A DNA stretch of 64,000 nt from Rhodanobacter denitrificans (lineage in GTDB: Bacteria; Pseudomonadota; Gammaproteobacteria; Xanthomonadales; Rhodanobacteraceae). The translations under genes were made by a program, and so were the position numbers. Under the pieces are notes generated by a model. The model was not told the DNA's origin. It ran no database searches and worked only from the letters and a program-made list of their open reading frames with translations. Where the stretch lies: assembly GCF_000230695.2 (NCBI RefSeq), contig NC_020541.1, positions 2,356,001 to 2,420,000 on the forward strand, given 5' to 3'. Of this stretch, positions 1-7,957 are shown piece after piece. The number at the start of each line of letters is the position of its first letter. Within the stretch, counting starts at the first letter, position 1.

Positions 1-296
1 CGCGACTGCCGCTGCTTACCCGCCGGCTGAACGAACAACAGCTGCGCCTGCACCGCGCGATCGCGCAAATCCTCGAACGCCGGCAGACCACGCTGCGCCA
101 CGCCGGCCACGCGCTGCACGCGGTCAGCCCGCTGGCCACGCTGGAACGCGGCTACGCCATCCTGTTCGACGCCGACGGCCAGGTGCTGCGTTCGGTGCAG
201 GGTGTTGAGCCCGGCAACGCGCTGCGGGCGCGCTTGGTGGACGGGGAGCTGGGGTTGCGGGTGGAAGCGCGTGGGCCTGCGAAGTCACGCGGGTAA
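1..296 (+). CDS. xseA: Exodeoxyribonuclease VII large subunit, C-terminal fragment
   Basis: Partial gene entering from the left edge; the first complete codon is at base 3 and TAA is at 294-296. The visible 97 residues contain the motif SPLATLERGYAI, typical of the XseA C-terminal region, followed by a short beta-rich tail (DADGQVLRSV, then LRARLVDGEL). XseA with XseB forms exonuclease VII, which degrades single-stranded DNA and acts in mismatch repair and damage tolerance. The catalytic domain lies outside the window. The family call rests on the one strong motif and the tail. Confidence 0.85.
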   Translation, partial: RLPLLTRRLNEQQLRLHRAIAQILERRQTTLRHAGHALHAVSPLATLERGYAILFDADGQVLRSVQGVEPGNALRARLVDGELGLRVEARGPAKSRG

Positions 297-332
297 GTGC
301 GCCTGACCCCGCTTTGATCGTTGGTCAGAATG

Positions 333-349
333 AACGGGTCTAGCCCGTT
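333..349. terminator. Short hairpin after xseA
   Basis: AACGGG (333-338) pairs with CCCGTT (344-349) across a 5-nt loop. It lies 37 bases after the xseA stop. No T-run follows, so it is only a weak terminator candidate. Confidence 0.3.
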
Positions 350-434
350 AGCGCAATGATGGATGGCGGCAGCTCACGAGCCCTGAACGCCACGACGCCC
401 TATGCTTGCCGGATCGCAGCCGCAGGCAAGCGCC

Positions 435-1865
435 ATGTTGAACAAGAGCTACCCCTACTACCTCGCCAACCGCCCGCAGGCGTCGAAGACGATGCTAGAG
501 GTGCGCGACAAGTACAGTGGCAGGCTGGCCACCCGAGTCGCCGTGCCCGATGCCAAGGCCGTCGAGAAGGCCATCGCCGCCGCAGTGAATGCCGCGAAGC
601 CGATGCGCGAGTTCAAGCCGTGGGCGCGGCAGACGGTGCTGCAGTATTGCGCGGCGCGTTTCGCCGAGCGCCGCGACGAGCTGGCCGAGGCGTTGTGCAT
701 CGAGGCGGGCAAGCCGATCAAGGACGCCGCCGGCGAGGTGACGCGGCTGATCGAGACGTTCCGCATCGCCGCCGAGGAGGCAGTTCGGATCAACGGCGAG
801 ACGATCAACCTGGAACTTGCCAGCCGTCTGGACGGCTATCACGGCTACACCAGGCGCGTGCCGCTGGGGCCGGTGTCGTTCATCACGCCATTCAACTTTC
901 CGCTGAATCTGGTAGCGCACAAGGTGGCGCCAGCGATCGCCGCCGGCTGTCCGTTCGTGCTGAAGCCGTCGGAGAAGACCCCGATCGGCGCGCTGATCAT
1001 CGGCGAGGTGCTGGCCGAGACCGACCTGCCGAAGGGCGCGTTCTCGATCCTCACCCTGGATGGCGCGCACGCCGCACCGCTGGTGGAGGATCCGCGCTTC
1101 AAGCTGCTCTCGTTCACCGGCGGGCAGGTCGGCTGGGCGCTGAAGGCGCGCGCCGGGCACAAGAAGGTGACGCTGGAGCTGGGCGGCAACGCGGCGTGCA
1201 TCGTCGACGCCGACCAGGACGGCAAGCTCGACCACGTCGTGCAGCGGCTGGTGTTCGGCGCGTTCTACCAGTCCGGCCAAAGCTGCATCGGCGTGCAGCG
1301 CATCTACGCGCATGCCGACATCTACGATGCGCTGAAGCGCAAGCTGGTCGCCGCCACGAAGAAGCTCAAGGCCGGCGACCCGAAAGACAGGAGCGTGTTC
1401 CTCGGCCCGATGATCGACGAGGCCGCCGCCGAGCGCCTGCACGGCTGGATCCTGGAGGCGAAGCAGGCCGGCGGCAGGATCCTCTGCGGCGGCAAGCGCC
1501 ATGGCAACATGCTCGACGCCACCCTGATGGAAAACGTGCCCGCCGACGCCAAGGCGAATCGCATGGAGGCGTTCGGCCCGTTCGCCCTGCTCGCCCCGTT
1601 CCGGCGGTTCGACGAGGCGATCGCGATGGTCAACGATTCCGACTACGGCCTGCAGGCCGGCATCTTCACCGACAGCCTCGCCCACGCGATGCGCGCATGG
1701 AACGAACTGGAACAGGGCGGCGTGATCGTCAACGACATTCCCAGCTTCCGCGTGGACAACATGCCGTACGGCGGCGTGAAACTGTCCGGCCTGGGCCGCG
1801 AGGGCGTGCGCTACGCGATCGAGGACATGAGCGAGACCCGCCTGATGGTGATGCGCGAGTCCTGA
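435..1865 (+). CDS. NAD(P)-dependent aldehyde dehydrogenase family protein
   Basis: 476-residue ALDH-superfamily protein that oxidises an aldehyde to the acid with NAD(P)+. Visible features: the cofactor-binding stretch PFNFPLNLVAHKVAPA with KPSEKTPIG, the SFTGG turn, the general-base motif LELGGN, and the catalytic cysteine in GQSCIGVQR. A C-terminal EAFGPFALL replaces the usual E-x-FGPV. I place the start at 435 (MLNKSYPYYL), preceded by AGG. An in-frame ATG at 402 would add 11 residues that do not look conserved. The substrate cannot be read from sequence; succinate-semialdehyde, lactaldehyde and non-phosphorylating glyceraldehyde-3-phosphate dehydrogenases are all relatives. It is transcribed alone and faces the ydcF-like gene tail to tail. 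Confidence 0.85.
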   Translation: MLNKSYPYYLANRPQASKTMLEVRDKYSGRLATRVAVPDAKAVEKAIAAAVNAAKPMREFKPWARQTVLQYCAARFAERRDELAEALCIEAGKPIKDAAGEVTRLIETFRIAAEEAVRINGETINLELASRLDGYHGYTRRVPLGPVSFITPFNFPLNLVAHKVAPAIAAGCPFVLKPSEKTPIGALIIGEVLAETDLPKGAFSILTLDGAHAAPLVEDPRFKLLSFTGGQVGWALKARAGHKKVTLELGGNAACIVDADQDGKLDHVVQRLVFGAFYQSGQSCIGVQRIYAHADIYDALKRKLVAATKKLKAGDPKDRSVFLGPMIDEAAAERLHGWILEAKQAGGRILCGGKRHGNMLDATLMENVPADAKANRMEAFGPFALLAPFRRFDEAIAMVNDSDYGLQAGIFTDSLAHAMRAWNELEQGGVIVNDIPSFRVDNMPYGGVKLSGLGREGVRYAIEDMSETRLMVMRES

Positions 1866-1916
1866 TTGCGGGAGCGTGCTGCATCCCCCCGCCCGCCGCG
1901 TCGTACCAGCCACGAA

Positions 1917-1971
1917 GGCGGGCAATGCCCGTCGATCCATCGCCCCAAAGAGCCGGCGGGCAGTGCCCGCC
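1917..1971. repeat. Two 17-bp palindromes between convergent genes
   Basis: Two near-identical palindromes of the form GGCGGGCARTGCCCGYC sit at 1917-1933 and 1955-1971. Each folds into an almost perfect 8-bp stem. They fill the gap between the ends of the aldehyde dehydrogenase and the opposing ydcF-like gene, so they may act as a bidirectional terminator. The repeated motif also resembles short REP-type palindromes. Confidence 0.6.
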
Positions 1972-2733
1972 CTACAGCGCGCCAGGTTTCGTCGCCTGCA
2001 CGTTCCAACCCATCGCGTCGTACACGTGGTAGCGCACGATGCCGGCGTATTCGTGCAGGGCCAGGTCGGCCATGGCGAAGTTGTGCGACAGCGGCAGCCA
2101 GGAACGCACGCCGTCGACGTGATCGGCCGGCACCGGCACGGCATGGATGCCGAAGTGGGCGAAGTACAGCATGCCGCGGCGCAGGTGGAAGCCGGACGAC
2201 ACCAGCAGCACGCGGTCGGCGCCGTACGCCTGCAGCAGCGGGCCGCTGAACTGCGCGTTCTGCCAGGTATTCATGCTGCGCGACTCCAGCAGCAGGTCGG
2301 CGGCATCCACGCCGAGCCGCTGCAGATCGCCGGCATAGACGATTGCCTCGGGCCGACCGAGTCCGCGCGCGTCGCCGCCACTCACCTCGATCCTGCACTC
2401 GCGCCCGGCCTGCCGGCATGCGCGGTACAGCTGTGCCGCCTTGCCGATGCGCCCGTAGGCGAACAGGCTGGGCTCGACCTCGCCGCTGCCGGCCACGCGC
2501 ACGGTGCCGACGCCCAGCAACACGATCGCGTTGCGTTGGCCCCAGTCGATCGATGCGGTCGTCGCATGGCCCGATTGCAGCTGCGCCAGCAGCCAGCTCG
2601 GCACCGGCCCACAGCCGACCGCCAGCAGCAGGATCAGCGCCGATCCCAGCAGCACGCGGCTGCAGCGACGCCACTTCAGGCGCGACAGCACCACGGCCAG
2701 CGCGATCAGGATCAGCAGCACGTTCAGGGTCAT
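1972..2733 (-). CDS. YdcF-family (DUF218) membrane-anchored protein
   Basis: 253-residue protein. The N-terminus has two hydrophobic helices (MTLNVLLILIALAVVL and LLGSALILLLAVGC). The DUF218/YdcF domain follows: AIVLLGVGT, then RIEVSGGDARG, YAGDLQRLGV, LLESRSMNTWQNA and LLVSSGFHLRR. The S-x-N-T and S-x-x-H-xx-R elements are the conserved residues of the family, linked to envelope and peptidoglycan metabolism (ElyC/SanA relatives), although biochemical activity is poorly defined. The start at 2733 places the first membrane helix at residue 1; longer in-frame starts add an arginine-rich stretch that looks non-coding. The ribosome-binding site is weak. Confidence 0.8.
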   Translation of the reverse strand: MTLNVLLILIALAVVLSRLKWRRCSRVLLGSALILLLAVGCGPVPSWLLAQLQSGHATTASIDWGQRNAIVLLGVGTVRVAGSGEVEPSLFAYGRIGKAAQLYRACRQAGRECRIEVSGGDARGLGRPEAIVYAGDLQRLGVDAADLLLESRSMNTWQNAQFSGPLLQAYGADRVLLVSSGFHLRRGMLYFAHFGIHAVPVPADHVDGVRSWLPLSHNFAMADLALHEYAGIVRYHVYDAMGWNVQATKPGAL

Positions 2734-2842
2734 GGGCAAGGCCGGTGGAGATGACGGGGCACGGGTGCCATTATGCCGATGCGCCGCGCGGGCACGAGCC
2801 GCTCGCGTTCGTCGGACCGGACCACTGCACCGGAGCTGAGCC

Positions 2843-4282
2843 ATGACCACCCTCGTCTTCGTCCACGGCTGGAGCGTCACCAACACCTCCACCTACGGCC
2901 AGCTGCCACGGCAGCTGCAGCAGCAGGCGTCCGCCGCCGGCCTCACGCTGACCCTGGCCGACCTCTGGCTGTCCGAATACGTGAGCTTCGACGACGCGGT
3001 GACCATGCCCGACCTGGTGCGCGCGTTCGACCACGCCCTGCGCGACCTGCACCTGCTCGACGCCAGCTTCGCCTGCATCACCCATTCCACTGGCGGCCCG
3101 GTGGTACGCGAATGGCTGCGCGCGCAGCGCGACAAGCCGGCCACCTACAGCACGATCAAACTCAGCCACCTGGTGATGCTGGCGCCGGCGAACTTCGGCT
3201 CGGCGCTGGCGCAACTGGGCAAGGGCCTGCTCGGCCGGTTAAAGGCCTGGTTCGGCGGCGTGGAGCCGGGGCAGCGCATCCTCGACTGGCTGGAACTGGG
3301 CAGTGCCGCATCGCTGTCGCTCAACCTCGACTACATCCACAGCGACGACCCGGTGAAGCGCGGGCAATTCCTGTTCGTGCTGACCGGCGACCGCCCCGAC
3401 CGCCAGCTGTACGACCACCTCAACAGCTACACCGGCGAGGACGGTTCTGACGGCGTGGTGCGCATCGCCGCCGCCAACCTCAACGCCCATCACGCCGTGC
3501 TGTCGCCGCAGGCCACCAGCGCCGGCGGCCTCGACATGCTGGCACTTACCCTCAGCCGCGGCCCGCGTTGCGCGTTCAAGCTGATCGCCGGCGCAGCCCA
3601 TTCCGGCGACGAGCGCGGCATCATGGCCAGCGCCGCACCAGCCACCGTGCAGGCGATCCTGCGCTGCCTCGGGGTACGAAGCGCCGACGACTACGAGAGC
3701 CTGTGCGACGTTTTCGAGCGCGAGAACGCCGCGCGCGACGCCGACAAGGTGGAACTGGAGCCGGCCGGACCGTTCGCCCCGCGCGTGCACATCCACGACC
3801 CGCGCAGCCTGCTGATCGTGCGGCTCGCCGACGAAGCCGGCGAACCGCTGAGCGGCGCCGGTTTCCTGCTCACCGCAGGCAGCCAGGCCAGCCCCGACCT
3901 GCTGCCGGACGGTTTCCTGCTCGACCGCCAGGCCAACTCGAAGCAGCGCACCACCATCTCGCTGTTCCTCGATCACAGCCTGCTCGCCGGCGACGACCGC
4001 GTGGCCGACCCGCGCAACAGCCGCAAGACGCTGCGTGCCGCCGTCGCCAGCCACCGGCCCTACGGCGCCAGCGTGCAGCCGGTGGACCTTGCCGGCCTGG
4101 TCCACCATGCGCTAGCCCGAAGCGCCGCCGGCGACGACCTGTTCGCCCTGCTCGGCCCGCACCAGAGCACCGTGCTCGACGTGGTGCTGCCGCGCAAGAT
4201 CCACGAAGGCGTGTTCCGGCTGACGCAGACGCTGACGCCGCAGGACTTCAGCAAGCCGGTGGCCGGACCGGTGATCGGCTGA
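2843..4282 (+). CDS. Lipase-like alpha/beta hydrolase with a C-terminal extension
   Basis: 479-residue cytoplasmic-looking protein with no signal peptide. The first 250 residues match an alpha/beta-hydrolase of the lipase/PGAP1 type: LVFVHGW at the oxyanion strand, ITHSTGGPVV as nucleophile elbow (T-H-S-T-G instead of G-x-S-x-G), and HLVMLAPANFGS, typical of lipases. An aspartate in DGVVRIAAANL and a histidine in GAAHSGDERG could complete the triad. The last 200 residues form a second region that may be beta-rich (VHIHDPRSLLIVRLAD; LLTAGSQASPDL), which I do not recognise. A GGAG site at 2832 fits the start. A phospholipase role is inference. Confidence 0.7.
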   Translation: MTTLVFVHGWSVTNTSTYGQLPRQLQQQASAAGLTLTLADLWLSEYVSFDDAVTMPDLVRAFDHALRDLHLLDASFACITHSTGGPVVREWLRAQRDKPATYSTIKLSHLVMLAPANFGSALAQLGKGLLGRLKAWFGGVEPGQRILDWLELGSAASLSLNLDYIHSDDPVKRGQFLFVLTGDRPDRQLYDHLNSYTGEDGSDGVVRIAAANLNAHHAVLSPQATSAGGLDMLALTLSRGPRCAFKLIAGAAHSGDERGIMASAAPATVQAILRCLGVRSADDYESLCDVFERENAARDADKVELEPAGPFAPRVHIHDPRSLLIVRLADEAGEPLSGAGFLLTAGSQASPDLLPDGFLLDRQANSKQRTTISLFLDHSLLAGDDRVADPRNSRKTLRAAVASHRPYGASVQPVDLAGLVHHALARSAAGDDLFALLGPHQSTVLDVVLPRKIHEGVFRLTQTLTPQDFSKPVAGPVIG

Positions 4283-4301
4283 ACCGGCGAATGGGCAACG
4301 C

Positions 4302-4328
4302 CGGCTGACCGTCCTTGCCGGTCAGCCG
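4302..4328. terminator. 9-bp hairpin after the lipase-like gene
   Basis: CGGCTGACC (4302-4310) pairs with GGTCAGCCG (4320-4328) across a 9-nt loop, 20 bases after the stop codon. No T-run is present, so termination would be inefficient or factor-dependent. Confidence 0.4.
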
Positions 4329-4441
4329 CGTGGCAGGCTCCGCATCGGCGATACTGCGCATCCCGGCGCCGCGCCCAGCCAAGACGGCGCCGGGACCCAC
4401 GCAGAGCCGCGCAACACAGCGTTCGCCGAACCGACCCCAGC

Positions 4442-7400
4442 ATGCAAAAGAAACCGATCTTCTTCGACCCCACCGGCCGGCGGGCCAGCCATGTCTCGCG
4501 GCTGGCGCTGGCCGCCGCGGTGATCAGCACGCTGTTCGTGGTGGCCTGCGCGGCCAGCCTGTTCGTGTGGCCCAGCATGAGCGGCCTGCATATCGGCGAG
4601 CACAACCGTACCCGGCACGCGCTGGCCAACGTGAAGGCGGCGGCGCCCGAACTGCTGAAGCCGGCGGCGCGGCTGGCCGCCGAGGTCCGCGCCCGGCAGA
4701 AGCTGCTGCATCCGCCGCGCACCCACGCCGGCAAGACATCCGCGCACGTGCCGCCGCCGTCGCTGGACAAGCCGGCCGGCCGGCCGCTGGCGATCGGCTT
4801 CTACGTCAACTGGGACGAAAGCAGCTACCCCTCGCTGAAACGCGCCTTGCCCACGCTGGACTGGGTCATTCCCTCGTGGATGCATGTTTCCGGCCCGGAC
4901 ATGGCGCTGCACACCGACATCGATGCCAAGGCACTGAAGTTGATCCGCGCGCAGAAGCCGTCCACGCCGATCCTGCCGCTGCTGCAGAACATGGTGAACA
5001 TGGCCTGGGACGGCCCCGGCCTGGCGCGCATGCTGGCCGACCCGGCGGTGCGCCATGCGCGCATCGCGCAGATCGTCGCCTTCCTCGACGCCAACCACTT
5101 CCAGGGCGTGACCATCGACTTCGAGGACGTGCCCGCCGCCTCGCAGAAGGACCTGAAGGCCTTCCTCAGCGAGCTCAACGACGCGTTCGATCCCCACGGC
5201 TGGGGCATCGTGCTGTCGGTGCCGTTCGACGACGCCGACTGGGATTACGCCGGCTACGCCGACATCGTGGATTTCGAACTGCTGATGGCCTACGACCAGC
5301 ACTGGGCCGGCAAGGACCCCGGCAGCGTCGCCGCCCAGGATTGGTTCGAGGACACGCTCGACCAGCGCATGAAGGTGCTCGACCCCAACCAGGTGATCGT
5401 GGCGATCGGTAGCTACGGCTACGACTGGTCGCACGGGCAGAACGCCGAGGCGCTGACCTTCCAGGACGCGATGGACCGCGCCAGCGACGCGCAGGCGGTG
5501 ATCACGTTCGACCCGGACACGCAGAACCCGACTTTCTCCTACGGCGAGGACGATGGCAGCACGCACCAGGTCTGGTTCCTCGACGGCGTCACCGCCTTCA
5601 ACCAGATCCACGCCGCCGACGACTACCGGCCCTACGGCTACTCGCTGTGGCGGCTGGGTTCGGAGGACCCGTCGGTGTGGTCGGTACTGGGCCGCCCCTA
5701 CGGCGCCGCCGCACCCGACGCGCTGCGCACGATCGGCCAGGGCGAGGACATCGACATCCAGGGCCAGGGCGAAGTGCTGGAGATCGCCGCGCAGCCGTCG
5801 CCCGGCGCGCGCAGCATCGAGATGGACAAGAACGACGGCAGCATCGACGACGAAAACTACAGCGCGCTGCCCAGTTCCTACGTGATCCGCCGCGCCGGCA
5901 CGCTGCCGCACAAGATCGCGCTGACCTTCGACGACGGCCCGGACGCGCAGTGGACGCCGCAGATCCTCGACATCCTCAAGGCGAAGCACGTGCCGGCGAC
6001 GTTCTTCATCATCGGCGCCAGCGCCGAGATGTCGCCGAAACTGGTGCAGCGCGAGGTGGCCGAAGGCCACGACGTCGGCAACCACACCTTCACCCACCCC
6101 AACCTCGGCGACACCCCGCCCGGCATCGTGTCGCTGGAGCTCAACGCCACCCAACGCCTGTTCGAGGCGCTCACCGGCCGCTCGATGCGGCTGTTCCGCG
6201 CACCCTACTTCGGCGACGCCGAGCCGACCACCGCCGACGAGCTAGTGCCGATCGGGATCGCCCAGAAGATGGGCTACATCTCGGTCGGTCTGCACGTCGA
6301 CTCGGAGGACTGGCAACGCCCGGGCGTCGACAAGATCGTCGACAACGTGCTGGGCCAGGTCGCCGCCAGCAACTCCGAGCGCACCGGCCAGGTGGTGCTG
6401 CTGCACGACGCCGGCGGCGAGCGCTCGCAGACCATCGCGGCGCTGCCGCGCATCATCGACGGCCTGCGCGCGCGGGGCTACGACTTCGTCACCGTGTCTG
6501 AGCTGGCCGGGCTCACCCGCGAGCAGAGCATGCCGCCACTGCCGCCCGGCTCGCTGTCGCGCTGGGCCGACCGCTCGGTGTTCCTTGCGCTGGGCTGGTT
6601 CGGCCACCTGATCAACTGGCTGCTGACCACCACGATCGCGCTGGGCGTGGCCCGCCTGCTGCTACTCGGCGTGCTGGCGCTGGTCAACCGCTGGCAGGAG
6701 CGCCGGCGCGCGCCGCCGACCCTGCCGGACGATCCGCCGCTGGTCTCGGTGCTGATCCCCGCCTACAACGAGGCGAAGGTGATCGCCAGCTCGATCCGCC
6801 GCATCCTCAAGAGCCGCTACGCCAATCTCGAGGTGATCGTGGTCGACGACGGCTCCACCGACGGCACTTCCACAGTGGTGCGCGAGCACTACGCCGCCGA
6901 GCCGCGCGTGCGGCTGATCAGCATCCCCAACGGCGGCAAGGCGCACGCCGTCAACACCGCGCTGCGCGAATCGAACGGCACGGTGGTGGTGGCGCTGGAC
7001 GCCGACACCCAGTTCGAGCCGCACACCATCTCGCGGCTGGTGCGCTGGTTCGCCGACCCTAAGGTCGGCGCCGTGGCCGGCAACGCCAAGGTCGGCAACC
7101 GCATCAACCTGATCACGCTGTGGCAGGCGCTGGAGTACATCACCGCGCAGAATCTCGAACGCCGCGCACTGGCCGCACTGGGCGCCATCACCGTGGTGCC
7201 GGGCGCCGTCGGCGCCTGGCGGCGCGAGGCGCTGGAGCGACTCGGCGGTTTCCCCGCCGACACCCTGGCCGAAGACCAGGACCTGACCATCGCGGTGCAG
7301 AAAGCCGGCTACCACACCCTGTTCGATGCCGAGGCGATCGCCTGGACCGAAGCGCCCGATACCGCCCGCGGCCTCGCCCGCCAGCGTTTCCGCTGGGCCT

Positions 7401-7864
7401 ACGGCACCTTGCAATGCCTGTGGAAGCACCGCGACACCACCTTCAATCCGCGCTACGGCGCGCTCGGCATGGTGGCCTTGCCGCAGGTGTGGTTGTTCCA
7501 GATCCTGTTCTCGGTGGTGTCGCCGCTGGTCGACCTGGTGCTGGTCTGGCAGATCGTCAGCACCGGCATGGACTACCTGCAGCACCGCGCCCAGTTCGAC
7601 GACACCAACCTGCTGCGCATGCTGGCGTTCTACGCCGCCTTCATGGCGGTCGACCTGGGCGCCTCGGCGCTCGCCTTCGTGATGGAGAAGAAGGAGAAAT
7701 GGAGCCTGCTGTGGTGGCTGGTCCTGCAGCGCTTCGGCTACCGCCAGCTGATGTACTACGTGGTGGTGCGCTCGGTCTGGACCGCCATCAAGGGACCGTC
7801 GGTGGGCTGGGGCAAGCAGGAGCGCAAGGCGACGGTGAATACGCAGGATGGCAGCGGACACTGA
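4442..7864 (+). CDS. GH18-like / NodB deacetylase / family 2 glycosyltransferase fusion
   Basis: 1140-residue membrane protein with three catalytic modules. One N-terminal helix (about 20-43) leads to a GH18-like domain (about 115-430) with the core GVTIDFEDVP. A NodB/CE4 polysaccharide deacetylase follows (about 480-690): TFDDGPD, HDVGNHTFTH, RAPYFGDAEP and LLHDAGG. After helices near 715-750 comes a GT2 synthase (about 765-990): VSVLIPAYNEA, VVDDGSTDGT, ALDADTQ, AEDQDL and the QRFRW motif of processive synthases. Hydrophobic C-terminal helices complete it. Together these could polymerise, deacetylate and trim an N-acetylglucosamine-type polymer, a job spread over PgaB, PgaC and PgaD in poly-GlcNAc systems. 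The polymer identity is inference. It is transcribed alone. Confidence 0.85.
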   Translation: MQKKPIFFDPTGRRASHVSRLALAAAVISTLFVVACAASLFVWPSMSGLHIGEHNRTRHALANVKAAAPELLKPAARLAAEVRARQKLLHPPRTHAGKTSAHVPPPSLDKPAGRPLAIGFYVNWDESSYPSLKRALPTLDWVIPSWMHVSGPDMALHTDIDAKALKLIRAQKPSTPILPLLQNMVNMAWDGPGLARMLADPAVRHARIAQIVAFLDANHFQGVTIDFEDVPAASQKDLKAFLSELNDAFDPHGWGIVLSVPFDDADWDYAGYADIVDFELLMAYDQHWAGKDPGSVAAQDWFEDTLDQRMKVLDPNQVIVAIGSYGYDWSHGQNAEALTFQDAMDRASDAQAVITFDPDTQNPTFSYGEDDGSTHQVWFLDGVTAFNQIHAADDYRPYGYSLWRLGSEDPSVWSVLGRPYGAAAPDALRTIGQGEDIDIQGQGEVLEIAAQPSPGARSIEMDKNDGSIDDENYSALPSSYVIRRAGTLPHKIALTFDDGPDAQWTPQILDILKAKHVPATFFIIGASAEMSPKLVQREVAEGHDVGNHTFTHPNLGDTPPGIVSLELNATQRLFEALTGRSMRLFRAPYFGDAEPTTADELVPIGIAQKMGYISVGLHVDSEDWQRPGVDKIVDNVLGQVAASNSERTGQVVLLHDAGGERSQTIAALPRIIDGLRARGYDFVTVSELAGLTREQSMPPLPPGSLSRWADRSVFLALGWFGHLINWLLTTTIALGVARLLLLGVLALVNRWQERRRAPPTLPDDPPLVSVLIPAYNEAKVIASSIRRILKSRYANLEVIVVDDGSTDGTSTVVREHYAAEPRVRLISIPNGGKAHAVNTALRESNGTVVVALDADTQFEPHTISRLVRWFADPKVGAVAGNAKVGNRINLITLWQALEYITAQNLERRALAALGAITVVPGAVGAWRREALERLGGFPADTLAEDQDLTIAVQKAGYHTLFDAEAIAWTEAPDTARGLARQRFRWAYGTLQCLWKHRDTTFNPRYGALGMVALPQVWLFQILFSVVSPLVDLVLVWQIVSTGMDYLQHRAQFDDTNLLRMLAFYAAFMAVDLGASALAFVMEKKEKWSLLWWLVLQRFGYRQLMYYVVVRSVWTAIKGPSVGWGKQERKATVNTQDGSGH

Positions 7865-7957
7865 AACCCTTGTCAATCAAGGGCTGGAACGGTATTCGTT
7901 GAAGGGGCGTGGATCGGCTGCCATTCACGCTGGACACCTCCTGGCCACCTCGGCACC

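Noticed and set aside
356-2144. Long open frames on both strands overlapping the aldehyde dehydrogenase (up to 558 codons)
   Set aside because: They are GC-driven shadow frames: arginine/alanine/glycine-rich with no family motifs, while the dehydrogenase frame carries all ALDH motifs.
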